Positions 1 to 7,620 of a stretch of 53,103 nt of DNA are shown here, one piece after another; position 1 is the stretch's first letter, and each line of letters begins with the position of its first letter. A model generated the notes under the pieces. The model saw only the letters and a list, made by a program, of their open reading frames with translations, was not told the origin of the DNA and ran no database searches. Location: NCBI GenBank assembly GCA_015068665.1, contig SVKB01000015.1:1-53103 (forward strand), written 5' to 3'. Source of the stretch: Oscillospiraceae bacterium (GTDB lineage: Bacteria; Bacillota; Clostridia; UMGS1840; HGM11507). The translations under genes and the position numbers were made by a program.

Positions 1-23
1 ATTTTACGCTATATTATAGCTAA

Positions 24-54
24 GGACTGAAAGCCTAAATCCGGCTTTCAGCCC
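24..54. other. Stem-loop at window edge
   Basis: A 12-bp stem (CTGAAAGCC pairs with GGCTTTCAG, extended by two G-C pairs past one A-C mismatch) encloses a 7-nt loop. No T-run follows on either strand, so it is not a clear intrinsic terminator. It may belong to a gene left of the window. Confidence 0.35.
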
Positions 55-108
55 AGAAAATTCACTTAGATTATATTATCATTTTGGAGCCAAATTTGAG
101 GTTTACAC

Positions 109-130
109 AAAATGAGGGATTGCCCCCTCA
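109..130 (-). terminator. Probable terminator of the rlmH-DUF951 operon
   Basis: Read on the minus strand, TGAGGG and CCCTCA form a 6-bp stem with a 6-nt loop, followed directly by four T. It lies just after the stop codon of the DUF951 gene, the last gene of the minus-strand operon. The stem is short, so termination may be inefficient. Confidence 0.45.
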
Positions 131-134
131 TGCT

Positions 135-311
135 CTAAACACCTTGTTTTTTGATATTTTTTATAAGCTTGTTTCTGGGAACCAATATGTAATGCCCGCA
201 AAGGTTACACTTGATTCCTATATCCATCCCTGTCCGCTTTACCGTAAAGGTGGTTGAGCCGCAGGGATGCTTTTTTTTCATTTCTATTATATCGCCGATA
301 TTAATTTCCAT
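135..311 (-). CDS. DUF951 domain-containing protein
   Basis: Small basic protein (58 residues from the chosen start) matching the DUF951 family: an N-terminal GDIIEMKKKHPCG stretch, a CNLCGHY cysteine pair and a C-terminal VPRNKL segment. The family is common in Firmicutes and probably binds nucleic acid or metal, but its function is not established. The ATG at 311 is preferred over the upstream in-frame TTG at 326 because GAAGGAG lies six bases before it. The 5' end overlaps the end of the HAD gene by 11 bases, so the two are translationally coupled in one minus-strand operon with rlmH and the PRC-barrel gene. In many Firmicutes this gene sits near parB/ychF loci; here it does not. Confidence 0.88.
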   Translation of the reverse strand: MEINIGDIIEMKKKHPCGSTTFTVKRTGMDIGIKCNLCGHYILVPRNKLIKNIKKQGV

Positions 312-960
312 CTTTTTCTCCTTCAAAGTATTTAGTCATAGCATAAGCCGTGTCAAAAATTTTTACGGGCTTGTAGCTTAAAAGCTCCTCCATTGTTCCG
401 AAACCGTATGAAACTGCGTAAAAATCAATTCCTGCGATTTGTGCCCCTTCACCGTCAAAGCCTGTATCTCCGATAAGTGCACACTCTTCGGCTTTGAGCG
501 AAAATTTATTGATAACATAATTGACAATATCCGCTTTGCTGTTATGCTTTCCCTCTAAATCTGCTCCTGAAATATAGCAAAAATCATTAAATAGCTCTGC
601 TTTTTTTAGTATAATTTCGGTAAAAACCTTTGGCTTGGAGGTTGTAACATACAGACTGTAGCTTTTTGACAAAGTCTTTATTGCCTCATAAATCCCCCCG
701 AAAAGCAAAAATTCATAAATACCCTGTACTCTGTAATATTCACGGTAGGCTTCAAGATATTCATTGGCTTTGTCACGGTCACATTCCATATATTTCATAA
801 AGGAATCCACAAGAGGGGGTCCTATAAATTTTCTCAGAAGCTCATCGGGTAATTCAGGACTTCCAAGCTTTCGGGCAGCGTAATTTACCGAGTTTGAAAT
901 TCCCGGATATGAATCAATTATTGTTCCGTCAAGATCGAAAAATAAATTTCTTTTTTTCAT
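301..960 (-). CDS. HAD family hydrolase, phosphoglycolate phosphatase-like
   Basis: Cytosolic HAD subfamily IA phosphatase of 219 residues. Motif I is DLDGT at residues 9-13 with Asp9 as nucleophile. The motif II Thr/Ser region is TTSKPK at 106-111, and motif III/IV is GDTGFD at 164-169. A helical cap lies between motifs I and II (about residues 16-85). This arrangement is typical of Gph/PpaX-type phosphatases acting on phosphoglycolate, pyrophosphate or sugar phosphates; the substrate cannot be read from sequence. The ATG at 960 follows AAGGAG with good spacing and puts the DxDGT motif at the normal distance from the N terminus, unlike an upstream alternative at 996. It is ten bases downstream of the PRC-barrel gene and overlaps the DUF951 gene, so it is co-transcribed with both. 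Confidence 0.9.
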   Translation of the reverse strand: MKKRNLFFDLDGTIIDSYPGISNSVNYAARKLGSPELPDELLRKFIGPPLVDSFMKYMECDRDKANEYLEAYREYYRVQGIYEFLLFGGIYEAIKTLSKSYSLYVTTSKPKVFTEIILKKAELFNDFCYISGADLEGKHNSKADIVNYVINKFSLKAEECALIGDTGFDGEGAQIAGIDFYAVSYGFGTMEELLSYKPVKIFDTAYAMTKYFEGEKDGN

Positions 961-970
961 TGCCTTCTCC

Positions 971-1198
971 TTAGTTAATAAGAATAATGTCATCACCTAT
1001 TTTTTTTATTCTTTCCCACGCTATAATATGATCCTCGTTTTTCCCGAATAAATTAAAGGCACGGGTGGAGGAGGGGATTCGTATTGCCTTTATGCTTCCG
1101 CTTTGGGTATCAATTTCTATATCACTCACATACCCTAATCTTGTTCCGTCATCTGCGTTAATAACTTCTTTTTTCTGCATCTTTAAAAAAGTATCCAT
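971..1198 (-). CDS. YlmC/YmxH family PRC-barrel protein
   Basis: 75-residue single PRC-barrel domain. The core motif EVINADDGTRLGYVSDIEID at residues 11-30 and a C-terminal IIAWERIKKIGDDIIL strand match the YlmC/YmxH family. Members are widespread in spore-forming Firmicutes and are annotated as sporulation-associated, but no biochemical role is established. It has no signal or membrane segment. A GGAAG site precedes the ATG at 1198; an internal Met at residue 7 is a possible alternative start. It is the second gene of a minus-strand operon, 39 bases after rlmH and 10 bases before the HAD phosphatase. Confidence 0.85.
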   Translation of the reverse strand: MDTFLKMQKKEVINADDGTRLGYVSDIEIDTQSGSIKAIRIPSSTRAFNLFGKNEDHIIAWERIKKIGDDIILIN

Positions 1199-1237
1199 AA
1201 CATATCACTTCCGTTATATGTATATAGAAAAATCCTG

Positions 1238-1717
1238 CTATTTATGATAAGACTCGTTTGAAGCTATCTTGAAGGCGCGGTAGACCTGTTCGGTAAGCAT
1301 AAGTCTTGCAAGATTGTGAGGGAAGGTCATATCCGACATGGAAAGAAGAAAATGGGATTTTTTCTTGATATTCTCACTTATTCCGTGGGAGCTTCCGATT
1401 ATAAAGCATATCTCTGAATAGCTTTGTGAAAGTGAAGCTATTTTCTTTGAAAAACCTTCGGAATCAAGCTTTTTTCCTTCAATACAAAGAGAGATAATAT
1501 AAGCCTTGTCGGAAATTTTCTTTTCTATATCAACTGCTTCCTTTTCAAGGCAGGTGTTTATTTCACTTTGAGAGGGCTTTTCGCTGAGAGGTAAATCGTT
1601 TATTTCAACAGCCTCAAATTTTGCATATCTTCCCGTTCTTTTTTCATATTCGGCTATAACGCTCTTCAGCTCCTTGCTTTTTATTTTTCCTACTGTTATA
1701 ATTTTTATTTTAAGCAT
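1238..1717 (-). CDS. rlmH: 23S rRNA (pseudouridine1915-N3)-methyltransferase RlmH
   Basis: SPOUT-family methyltransferase that methylates N3 of pseudouridine 1915 in helix 69 of 23S rRNA, using SAM, in the cytosol on assembled 70S ribosomes. At 159 residues it is the family's usual length. It has the SAM-binding knot region with IIGSSHG near residues 105-111. The C-terminal signature is intact: MTFPHNLARLML, then EQVYRAFKIA and the near-invariant terminal YHK. The ATG at 1717 is chosen; a TTG six bases upstream is also in frame. It is first in the minus-strand operon, driven by a good promoter at 1776-1804, and diverges from spoIIIA. Confidence 0.95.
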   Translation of the reverse strand: MLKIKIITVGKIKSKELKSVIAEYEKRTGRYAKFEAVEINDLPLSEKPSQSEINTCLEKEAVDIEKKISDKAYIISLCIEGKKLDSEGFSKKIASLSQSYSEICFIIGSSHGISENIKKKSHFLLSMSDMTFPHNLARLMLTEQVYRAFKIASNESYHK

Positions 1718-1775
1718 ATCCAAACCCCGTCTTGTTACAGATTAGATGTATTTTTAAAAAAATCAGGTCGGCTTT

Positions 1776-1804
1776 ATTATATCACATAGATTCAAAAAAA
1801 TCAA
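1776..1804 (-). promoter_or_regulatory. SigA-type promoter of rlmH operon
   Basis: On the minus strand TTGATT (1799-1804) is followed after exactly 17 bases by TATAAT (1776-1781). A TG one base upstream of the -10 gives an extended -10 element. The start would be about 50 bases upstream of rlmH. Confidence 0.75.
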
Positions 1805-1863
1805 AACATTGTTCTAAAATCGGACAACTTTTAATAATCTATACTAATGAACGGAGTGATAAA

Positions 1864-2733
1864 ATGAAATATGTAAGTACGCTTTTTCCGCCTTATATAA
1901 AATGCGCCCTTGAAGAATATGAAAATAAAAATGTAGAGGAAATACGGCTGTGTGCAGGCTCTCCTTTTTTTATCTATGCGGATGGCAGGGAGCACATTCT
2001 CTATAGCGGAGCGGCAATGGTTACGGTATCCATGGAGGACATAGATTTTATATTAAAAAGGGCAACGGGTAATTCTCTTTATGCCTACGGGGAGGATATA
2101 AAAAACGGCTTTATAACCGTAAGGGGAGGTCACCGTATCGGTATTACCGGAAGAGCTGTCTACGAAAAAAATAAAATTCTTGCCATAAGGGATATAAGCG
2201 GAATTAATATTCGCATAGCAGGAATAATCCCTGAAGATATATCTTATCCTGCTGATTTCTTATATAAAAACGGTGAGCTTAAAAATACTCTTATAGTATC
2301 ACCTCCGAAATGCGGAAAAACCACCCTTTTAAGAGAAATTGTACGGATTGCCTCGGATAGGGGGCGTGAACGGGTGGTGCTTATTGATGAAAGAGACGAG
2401 CTTGCTTCGGTCTATGAGGGAGTAAGCCATTACGATGTGGGAAAAAGAACCCTTGTACTTTCGGGCTACGGCAAAAGAGAAGGTTTTTCCCACGCAATAA
2501 GAGGTCTTTCACCCACCCTTATTGCCTGTGATGAAATAGGGGGAGAGGAAGACCGTAAAGTGATAACCGAAGGAATTAAAAGAGGGGTGAAAATTATCGC
2601 AACCCTTCACGGTGAAGCCCAATCTTTAAAGAATTATAAAGAAGCAGAGCTTTTTGAAAGATTTATATTACTTGACAAAAGCTTTACGCCCTCCTTTTAT
2701 GAAAAAAGAGGAGATGATATATATGAGCTTTAA
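1864..2733 (+). CDS. spoIIIAA: Stage III sporulation protein AA (ATPase)
   Basis: Secretion-type ATPase (PilT/GspE-like) of the SpoIIIA-SpoIIQ channel. It works on the mother-cell side of the engulfed forespore. It has 289 residues. Walker A is SPPKCGKTT at about 146-154, and the Walker B region LIACDEIGG is at 219-227. The N-terminal beta-rich region carries RGGHRIGITGRA at 87-98, typical of SpoIIIAA. The ATG at 1864 follows CGGAGTG; an upstream in-frame start at 1732 would add a non-conserved tail over the promoter region. It is first of eight contiguous spoIIIA genes, with spoIIIAB overlapping its 3' end by 11 bases. A SigE-type mother-cell promoter is expected upstream, but the match near 1845 is too weak to assign. 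Confidence 0.96.
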   Translation: MKYVSTLFPPYIKCALEEYENKNVEEIRLCAGSPFFIYADGREHILYSGAAMVTVSMEDIDFILKRATGNSLYAYGEDIKNGFITVRGGHRIGITGRAVYEKNKILAIRDISGINIRIAGIIPEDISYPADFLYKNGELKNTLIVSPPKCGKTTLLREIVRIASDRGRERVVLIDERDELASVYEGVSHYDVGKRTLVLSGYGKREGFSHAIRGLSPTLIACDEIGGEEDRKVITEGIKRGVKIIATLHGEAQSLKNYKEAELFERFILLDKSFTPSFYEKRGDDIYEL

Positions 2734-3220
2734 GCTTATGGGACTGTGTCTTATTTTTATTTCAGGAATTCTTGCCGCATTTGCCGTAAAGAAAAAATAT
2801 GAACAAAGACTAAAAATTCTCCTGGAATTTTCGCGGGATTTTGAATATTATATCAATTCGGTTTCCTATAAAAAGATGACGGCGCCTGAAATAACCGAAA
2901 ATCTACTGAAGGATAAGCAGGGAATTGCAAGAAGCTTTTATGAAAAAATATTAGGGTATCTGAAAAATGGCGGGGATTATAGCGGAGATTTTATAAATAA
3001 AGATATGGAAATTGAAAAAGAGGATGCAAGCGTCTTGACGGAATTTTTCTTAAGCCTCGGTAAAAGTGATTATGAAAACCAGTTAAAGGAAATGGAATTT
3101 TTAAAAAAGAGATTAGATGATTGTATTAAACAGGCAAATGAGGTAAAAGAGAAAAAGCAAAAAACCGATACAGCGCTTGTTATGAGCCTTTTTCTGACAT
3201 TGATAATTTTTCTTGTGTAG
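2723..3220 (+). CDS. spoIIIAB: Stage III sporulation protein AB
   Basis: Membrane protein of 165 residues in the SpoIIIA channel complex, with a GspF-like topology. An N-terminal TM helix (residues 3-20) precedes a central helical cytoplasmic or intermembrane region. This contains the conserved LSLGKSDYENQ motif near residue 112, and a C-terminal TM helix ends the protein. The ATG at 2723 lies inside the end of spoIIIAA, with GAGGAG about eight bases upstream, indicating translational coupling. A longer in-frame start at 2654 has no good ribosome site and no conserved sequence. Length and position are normal for the family. Confidence 0.93.
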   Translation: MSFKLMGLCLIFISGILAAFAVKKKYEQRLKILLEFSRDFEYYINSVSYKKMTAPEITENLLKDKQGIARSFYEKILGYLKNGGDYSGDFINKDMEIEKEDASVLTEFFLSLGKSDYENQLKEMEFLKKRLDDCIKQANEVKEKKQKTDTALVMSLFLTLIIFLV

Positions 3221-3228
3221 GTGTAAAT

Positions 3229-3423
3229 ATGGATATAGAATTAGTTTTTAAAATAGCGGCAATAGGAATTATCGTAGCGGTTCTTAACCAGCTTCTCATC
3301 CGTTCGGGCAGAGAGGATCAGGCAATGCTTACCACCCTTGCAGGACTCATCGTGGTGCTTTATATGCTGGTTGAGGTAATAGCCAATTTATTCGATACAA
3401 TAAAAACTGCCTTTAATCTATGA
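3229..3423 (+). CDS. spoIIIAC: Stage III sporulation protein AC
   Basis: 64-residue integral membrane protein with two predicted TM helices, residues 4-22 and 34-56. The polar linker between them, SGREDQAM, is the conserved family signature (family sequences carry a GR-E/D-E/Q pattern here). SpoIIIAC and SpoIIIAD form the small membrane platform subunits of the SpoIIIA-SpoIIQ feeding-tube complex. It starts nine bases after spoIIIAB. Its TGA stop overlaps the ATG of spoIIIAD (ATGA), as in other spoIIIA operons. Confidence 0.94.
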   Translation: MDIELVFKIAAIGIIVAVLNQLLIRSGREDQAMLTTLAGLIVVLYMLVEVIANLFDTIKTAFNL

Positions 3424-3806
3424 GTCTTATTATAAAGATAATCGGAGTATGCACGATTGCCGTTTTCTTAAGCCTCCTTATTAAAAAAAATCATCCCGAA
3501 TACTCTCTTGCAATAACAATGTGTGCTGCCTCGGTGGTATTTGCATTTCTTTTTACTGCCCTTAAAACCGCTCTTGATTCCGTAAATGAGCTTATGGTAC
3601 TTTCGGGGCTTGATACAGGTTATGTAAGTCTTATCTTGAAAATTATGGGAATTGCGTATCTTAGTGAATATATTTCCGCCCTTTTTTATGATGCAGGGGA
3701 GTCGGCTATGGGGAAAAAGGTTGAGCTTTCGGGAAAGGTTATAATTCTTGTTATAAGCCTTCCCGTAATCAAACGCCTGACAGAATTGATACTTACGGTT
3801 AATTAG
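3420..3806 (+). CDS. spoIIIAD: Stage III sporulation protein AD
   Basis: 128-residue membrane protein with three to four hydrophobic helices (about residues 3-21, 29-49, 68-90 and 103-125). It resembles a duplicated SpoIIIAC and is a platform subunit of the mother-cell side of the SpoIIIA channel. The conserved family region around YVSLILKIMGIAYLSEY is present at about residues 67-83. The start codon overlaps the spoIIIAC stop by four bases. The gene is intact and of normal length. Confidence 0.94.
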   Translation: MSLIIKIIGVCTIAVFLSLLIKKNHPEYSLAITMCAASVVFAFLFTALKTALDSVNELMVLSGLDTGYVSLILKIMGIAYLSEYISALFYDAGESAMGKKVELSGKVIILVISLPVIKRLTELILTVN

Positions 3807-3815
3807 GAGTTTACT

Positions 3816-4892
3816 ATGCTGAGAAAAATACTTCTGTGTGCCATAATCCTTCTTCTTCCTTTGAACACCTGTGCATCAGACGGTCTTAATGAAATGATAG
3901 ATAAAGAACTTCAGAAACTAAGCACAGATGCCTTCGATTTGGTTGAATTTAAAAATTCCTTTGTAGAGGAAGGGGAGCTTCCCCGAGTTCCTGATATATT
4001 GAAGAGGATAATTGATATTATATTCAAAGAAGCGGCGGAAAGTATAAGAAGCCTTTTGTTGCTTGTAATTCCCCTGATGCTTACAGGGGTGCTTTCAAAT
4101 CTTTCCTTAAAAAATGACGGAGTGGTAAGGCTTGCTGAAACAGTTTGCGTTCTGTCACTGACTGCCGGAGTGGTAAATACCTTTCTTTCAGCCATTTCAG
4201 TTACCGAAGCAACTCTGTCAGAGTTAAATATAATGTCCTTAAGTATGCTTCCTGTCATGTACTCTCTTTTACTTTCGATGGGAAGAATAAGCACATATAC
4301 AATCCTGCATCCTACGGTGATGTTTCTTACCCATTTTATGATGAATATAATGACCGGACTTCTCATTCCTGCCGCCACCTCGGGCTTTATGCTGAATCTT
4401 TCGGACAGTATTGCGGAAAAAGCAAGATTCAGGCGCATCTCCGCCCTTTTGATTAAACTTACTAAATGGCTTTTAATATTTATGATAAGCATTTTCGTAA
4501 CAGTCCTGTCGGCTCAGAATATACTGACTCATTCCTTTGATACGGTAGCCTTGAAGGGAAGTAAATTTGTTGTTGCAAATTTTGTTCCCGTAGTAGGAGG
4601 TGCAATTGCCGATGGGGCAGAAGCCCTCGGAAGCTCACTTCTTCTGATAAAAAACGCTGCGGGGGTTGCAGGGCTTGTCGGAGTTGCGGTAATTGTATTT
4701 ACTCCGGTTATAAGAATCTTTATTATCGGTATCAGCTTTTATATTTTGTCTGCCATAAGTCAGCTTGCTTCTATGGATAAGCTTTCCGAGGTTCTTGATA
4801 TATCGGCAGGCACCGTAAATATGCTTGGCGCAATAGTTTTATCAACTGCCTTTTTATTTGTTATTTCAATTGCTGTTATGCTGGGAGGATAA
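3816..4892 (+). CDS. spoIIIAE: Stage III sporulation protein AE
   Basis: 358-residue polytopic membrane protein with a cleavable N-terminal signal (residues 1-21, LLPLNTCAS). A short polar region (residues 22-65) is followed by about seven hydrophobic segments. It is the largest membrane subunit of the SpoIIIA complex and may act as its transport channel. The FVPVVGGAIADGAEALGSS segment near residue 250 is characteristic of the family. It begins nine bases after spoIIIAD behind TTAGGAG, and spoIIIAF follows almost immediately. Open frames on the opposite strand and in other frames here are compositional shadows. Confidence 0.95.
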   Translation: MLRKILLCAIILLLPLNTCASDGLNEMIDKELQKLSTDAFDLVEFKNSFVEEGELPRVPDILKRIIDIIFKEAAESIRSLLLLVIPLMLTGVLSNLSLKNDGVVRLAETVCVLSLTAGVVNTFLSAISVTEATLSELNIMSLSMLPVMYSLLLSMGRISTYTILHPTVMFLTHFMMNIMTGLLIPAATSGFMLNLSDSIAEKARFRRISALLIKLTKWLLIFMISIFVTVLSAQNILTHSFDTVALKGSKFVVANFVPVVGGAIADGAEALGSSLLLIKNAAGVAGLVGVAVIVFTPVIRIFIIGISFYILSAISQLASMDKLSEVLDISAGTVNMLGAIVLSTAFLFVISIAVMLGG

Positions 4893-4893
4893 A

Positions 4894-5328
4894 ATGCTTA
4901 AAATGCTTGTGGGCTTAAGCCTTGCTTCGGTCGTATGCGGTCTTTTGTTAGATGGGGGAAGCTATAAAAAATATGTAAATTCCATTTTGGGAGTAGTAAC
5001 CTTGCTTGTAATCATAGAAGGCGTGTTTTCCCTGGAACCGATTAAAAATATGGATAGCTTTTTTACCGAAGCTGAGTCCTCAGCAAAGCTTGCCTTGTCG
5101 GAAACCGAAAGGGAAATTGCTTCCTTGTACGAGGAAAATATAAAGAAACAGCTTGAAGCATCAGGATACGAGGTTTTCAAGGTAAGCGTATTTTTAAACA
5201 GTAAAATGGAGCTTAAAAGTCTTCATATTACCGTCAGAGATAAAGCAGAGGACATAACAGACATTCTTGAAGAAAAGCTTGGTATAAATCCACAGCTTGT
5301 AAAAATCGAAATAAAGGAAGAAAAATAA
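4894..5328 (+). CDS. spoIIIAF: Stage III sporulation protein AF
   Basis: 144-residue protein with two N-terminal hydrophobic helices (about residues 4-17 and 24-44) and a C-terminal alpha/beta domain. That domain resembles the ring-building folds of type III secretion proteins. It belongs to the SpoIIIA-SpoIIQ complex. The ATG at 4894 follows GGGAGG and lies two bases after the spoIIIAE stop; a second ATG three codons later is possible. A longer reading from 4858 would run inside spoIIIAE and is not supported. Divergence is high, as usual for this subunit. Confidence 0.9.
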   Translation: MLKMLVGLSLASVVCGLLLDGGSYKKYVNSILGVVTLLVIIEGVFSLEPIKNMDSFFTEAESSAKLALSETEREIASLYEENIKKQLEASGYEVFKVSVFLNSKMELKSLHITVRDKAEDITDILEEKLGINPQLVKIEIKEEK

Positions 5329-5329
5329 A

Positions 5330-5830
5330 ATGTATGACATAAAGGAACTGTTGCTTAAATATACTAAAAACAGGAAGCTTATAATAATCCTTCTTATGCT
5401 CATCCTGGGTATTATCCTTATTTTTATTCCGTCAGAAAAGCATGAAGCAAAGATATCCGATTCGTCCTTTGACATTATTCGGGATGGTGAGGAAAAAAGA
5501 CTTGTCGGGCTTTTAAGGGAGATTGACGGAATAAAGAATGCAAAGGTTATGATATCCTATTCGGATAACGGCTCAAAGGAATATTATTATGACGAAAATG
5601 AGGAAAACGAGGAGGTAAGAATGAAAAAATCCTCAAAGCTTGTAGCCTTGAGGGGGAACGAAGGAGAAAATCCCGTGCTGATAAGGGAAAAAGCTCCTGA
5701 AATAAACGGTGCTTCAATTGTTATAACCTGTGAACCCGGTTTGTCGGAGGAGGTTGTATATAAAACGGTATCAAGAGCACTCGGAATTGAAGTTCATAAA
5801 ATTCAGATAGTTTTAAATGATGGGAGATAA
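5330..5830 (+). CDS. spoIIIAG: Stage III sporulation protein AG
   Basis: 166-residue ring-forming subunit. An N-terminal TM helix (about residues 17-36) is followed by a linker and an extramembrane domain. That domain starts at about residue 58 with LLREIDGIKNAKVMISY, a typical ring-building motif of the YscJ/FliF class. An acidic, low-complexity insertion (NEENEEV) sits in the position of the beta-triangle insertion seen in SpoIIIAG. The protein forms a large ring in the space between mother cell and forespore. It starts one base after spoIIIAF. Confidence 0.93.
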   Translation: MYDIKELLLKYTKNRKLIIILLMLILGIILIFIPSEKHEAKISDSSFDIIRDGEEKRLVGLLREIDGIKNAKVMISYSDNGSKEYYYDENEENEEVRMKKSSKLVALRGNEGENPVLIREKAPEINGASIVITCEPGLSEEVVYKTVSRALGIEVHKIQIVLNDGR

Positions 5831-5835
5831 CTGAT

Positions 5836-6360
5836 ATGATGGTAATTAAAAAGAAACAGCTTGTAACAGTTGCATTTGCACTTTTACTGGTGCTTGCAGG
5901 CTACATAAACTTTTCCTATGGAGGAAAGGAAGATACGGTAACGGCATCTAATCCCGGGGAGACAAAAATGTACGGAGAAGCCAGGTATGTAAGTGCACCG
6001 GGAAATGCGGGAGAAAGCTATTTCAATACAGCAAAAACCAATAAGGATAAGGCAAGAAGCGAAACTCTTGCGCTTATAAAGGAGCTTGCTGAATCGGAAG
6101 ACGCAGATAAGGAAGCAAAAAAGAATGCTCAGATTGAAATGATTAAAATAGCAAAAAACATTGAAAAGGAAAGTAATATAGAAAACATTCTCATGCATAA
6201 GGGATTTGAAAATGTATCGGCTTTTATCAATGATGACCGTGTAACCGTATCCGTGCTTACCGAGGGACTTAAGCCGGAGGAGATTGCCAGAATCCGTGAT
6301 GTGATAATAAGTGAAACCGGTTATACCGCCGATAAAATAAATATAAACGAAATTAAATAA
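5836..6360 (+). CDS. spoIIIAH: Stage III sporulation protein AH
   Basis: 174-residue subunit that pairs with forespore SpoIIQ across the intermembrane space. TM helix at about residues 7-24, then a disordered linker. A long helix (residues 65-115, many Lys/Glu) leads into a YscJ/FliF-like domain that ends with VSVLTEGLKPEEIARIRDV and a short beta strand. It is last in the spoIIIA operon and is followed after three bases by a perfect 26-nt terminator palindrome. No spoIIQ homologue is in the window; clostridia often use a non-homologous partner. Confidence 0.94.
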   Translation: MMVIKKKQLVTVAFALLLVLAGYINFSYGGKEDTVTASNPGETKMYGEARYVSAPGNAGESYFNTAKTNKDKARSETLALIKELAESEDADKEAKKNAQIEMIKIAKNIEKESNIENILMHKGFENVSAFINDDRVTVSVLTEGLKPEEIARIRDVIISETGYTADKININEIK

Positions 6361-6363
6361 TAA

Positions 6364-6393
6364 AAGAGTGTGGAAGCTTCCACACTCTTGTTT
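6364..6393. terminator. Bidirectional terminator between spoIIIAH and the kinase gene
   Basis: Positions 6364-6389 form a perfect 26-nt palindrome (AAGAGTGTGGAAG and its complement). It is followed by TTGTTTG on the plus strand and preceded by an A-rich stretch, which reads as T-rich on the minus strand. It sits between two converging genes and can serve both. Confidence 0.8.
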
Positions 6394-6394
6394 G

Positions 6395-7483
6395 TTATAA
6401 ACTGTTATAAATTCTGTTAACGATGGACTTCATTTCTTCCTCGTGATTTTCCATTTCCGAAACAAGCTTGAACTGATTTCTTGCTCTGTCAAGATTATGA
6501 CCCTCGCGGTGAATTTTAAAGTATACATCTCCGTCAAGATAATCGGTTAAAAATCTCATTCCGCATTCAAGTGTAAGAAGCTTTGCGGAAAAGGCAAGAT
6601 ATTCAACCTCTTTAGCAGTTATTGAACCCTTGGTTGCTTCTAAAAAGCCCTGTGTAAACTTTTCAAACAAATTAATGTCTATATCAACCAGACTTAAATC
6701 TTTTTCATCCTCTTCGGCGGTATTTGCACCAAAACGGATAGCATCACCGAAATCACAAAGAAGAGAGGAGGGCATAACCGTATCAAGGTCGATAACACAT
6801 ATAGCCTCACCGGTTTTTTCATCTAAAAGAATATTGTTGAGCTTGGTGTCATTGTGAGTTACCCTTAAGGGCAGATCTCCTGATTTCAATAAATCCATAA
6901 CAACCGAACAGTCATCGGCTCTGTCCAGAACAAACTTAATTTCTTCGGCAACCGAATCCTTTCTTCCTGCTTTGTTTTCACTTATTGCAATTTTTAAATT
7001 GTTCAGTCGGTCAACGGTATTGTGAAAATTTGCAATTGTTTCGTGAAGCTTTTCGGCAGGGAAATCAGACAGCATATTCTGGAATTTTCCGAATGCCTTA
7101 CCTGCATTGTAAAAATGCATCGGGTCTTCAATGGTCTGATAGGACACTGCATTCTCTAAAAATAAATACATTCTGTAATAGTTACCGTTGTGAATGCTTA
7201 AAAATTCGCCGCTCCTTGTAGGGATAAAGGTGAGGGTACCTCTTTTTTCATCCTCGCCGGCATCGATAAGCTTTGCCCTTATGTGGTTACACACATTTGT
7301 TATATTTTCCATAACATGCTCGGGCTTTTTAAAAATATTATGATTTATTCTTTGCAGTATGTACTTGTTTTCAGGACAGGTAATTCTGAAGGTATCGTTG
7401 ATATGTCCGCCGCCGTACGGCTCTATCTTTAAGATGTCCTCTTCAATGCAGAAATCTTTCAGTATTTCTTTGCATGTATTCAT
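6395..7483 (-). CDS. N-acetylhexosamine 1-kinase-like phosphotransferase
   Basis: 362-residue cytosolic kinase of the aminoglycoside-phosphotransferase fold, closest by motif to NahK/LnpB. NahK phosphorylates GlcNAc or GalNAc at C1 using ATP. The N-terminal IEPYGGGHINDT (residues 20-31) and KYILQRIN (40-47) are typical of NahK. The catalytic loop is THNDTKLNN at 209-217, and the metal-binding IDLDT is at 231-235. It is transcribed divergently from an AraC-type regulator, which may control it. An extended -10 promoter lies at 7520-7528. In context it could channel hexosamine released by the GH20 enzyme. The substrate is inferred; related proteins include other sugar kinases. Confidence 0.82.
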   Translation of the reverse strand: MNTCKEILKDFCIEEDILKIEPYGGGHINDTFRITCPENKYILQRINHNIFKKPEHVMENITNVCNHIRAKLIDAGEDEKRGTLTFIPTRSGEFLSIHNGNYYRMYLFLENAVSYQTIEDPMHFYNAGKAFGKFQNMLSDFPAEKLHETIANFHNTVDRLNNLKIAISENKAGRKDSVAEEIKFVLDRADDCSVVMDLLKSGDLPLRVTHNDTKLNNILLDEKTGEAICVIDLDTVMPSSLLCDFGDAIRFGANTAEEDEKDLSLVDIDINLFEKFTQGFLEATKGSITAKEVEYLAFSAKLLTLECGMRFLTDYLDGDVYFKIHREGHNLDRARNQFKLVSEMENHEEEMKSIVNRIYNSL

Positions 7484-7519
7484 ATAATCATCCTTTATTT
7501 TTTTATAACAACTTCCCTT

Positions 7520-7528
7520 ATTATACCA
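7520..7528 (-). promoter_or_regulatory. Extended -10 promoter of the hexosamine-kinase gene
   Basis: On the minus strand the sequence TGGTATAAT gives an extended -10 (TG, one base, TATAAT), about 37 bases upstream of the start codon. No good -35 is found at 17 bases. This suggests an extended -10 or activator-dependent promoter. Confidence 0.5.
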
Positions 7529-7568
7529 TTAAAAATTTATTTTTATTTAGAAAAAAAGTCAAAAAACT

Positions 7569-7597
7569 TGCACAATAAGACACGATGTGATATAATA
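7569..7597 (+). promoter_or_regulatory. SigA-type promoter of the AraC regulator
   Basis: TTGCAC (7569-7574), a 17-base spacer and TATAAT (7592-7597), followed by GAAGGGAG before the TTG start at 7621. Confidence 0.75.
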
Positions 7598-7620
7598 TAA
7601 AACGAAGGGAGCTGATACGG

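Noticed and set aside
1840..1863. SigE-type promoter for spoIIIA
   Set aside because: A sequence like CTATACTAAT is present but the -10 match is partial and no convincing -35 was found, so it is not listed as a feature.
3911..4492. 193-codon open frame on the minus strand inside spoIIIAE
   Set aside because: It is antisense to a clearly conserved spoIIIA gene, has no ribosome site and no recognisable family; it is a compositional shadow.
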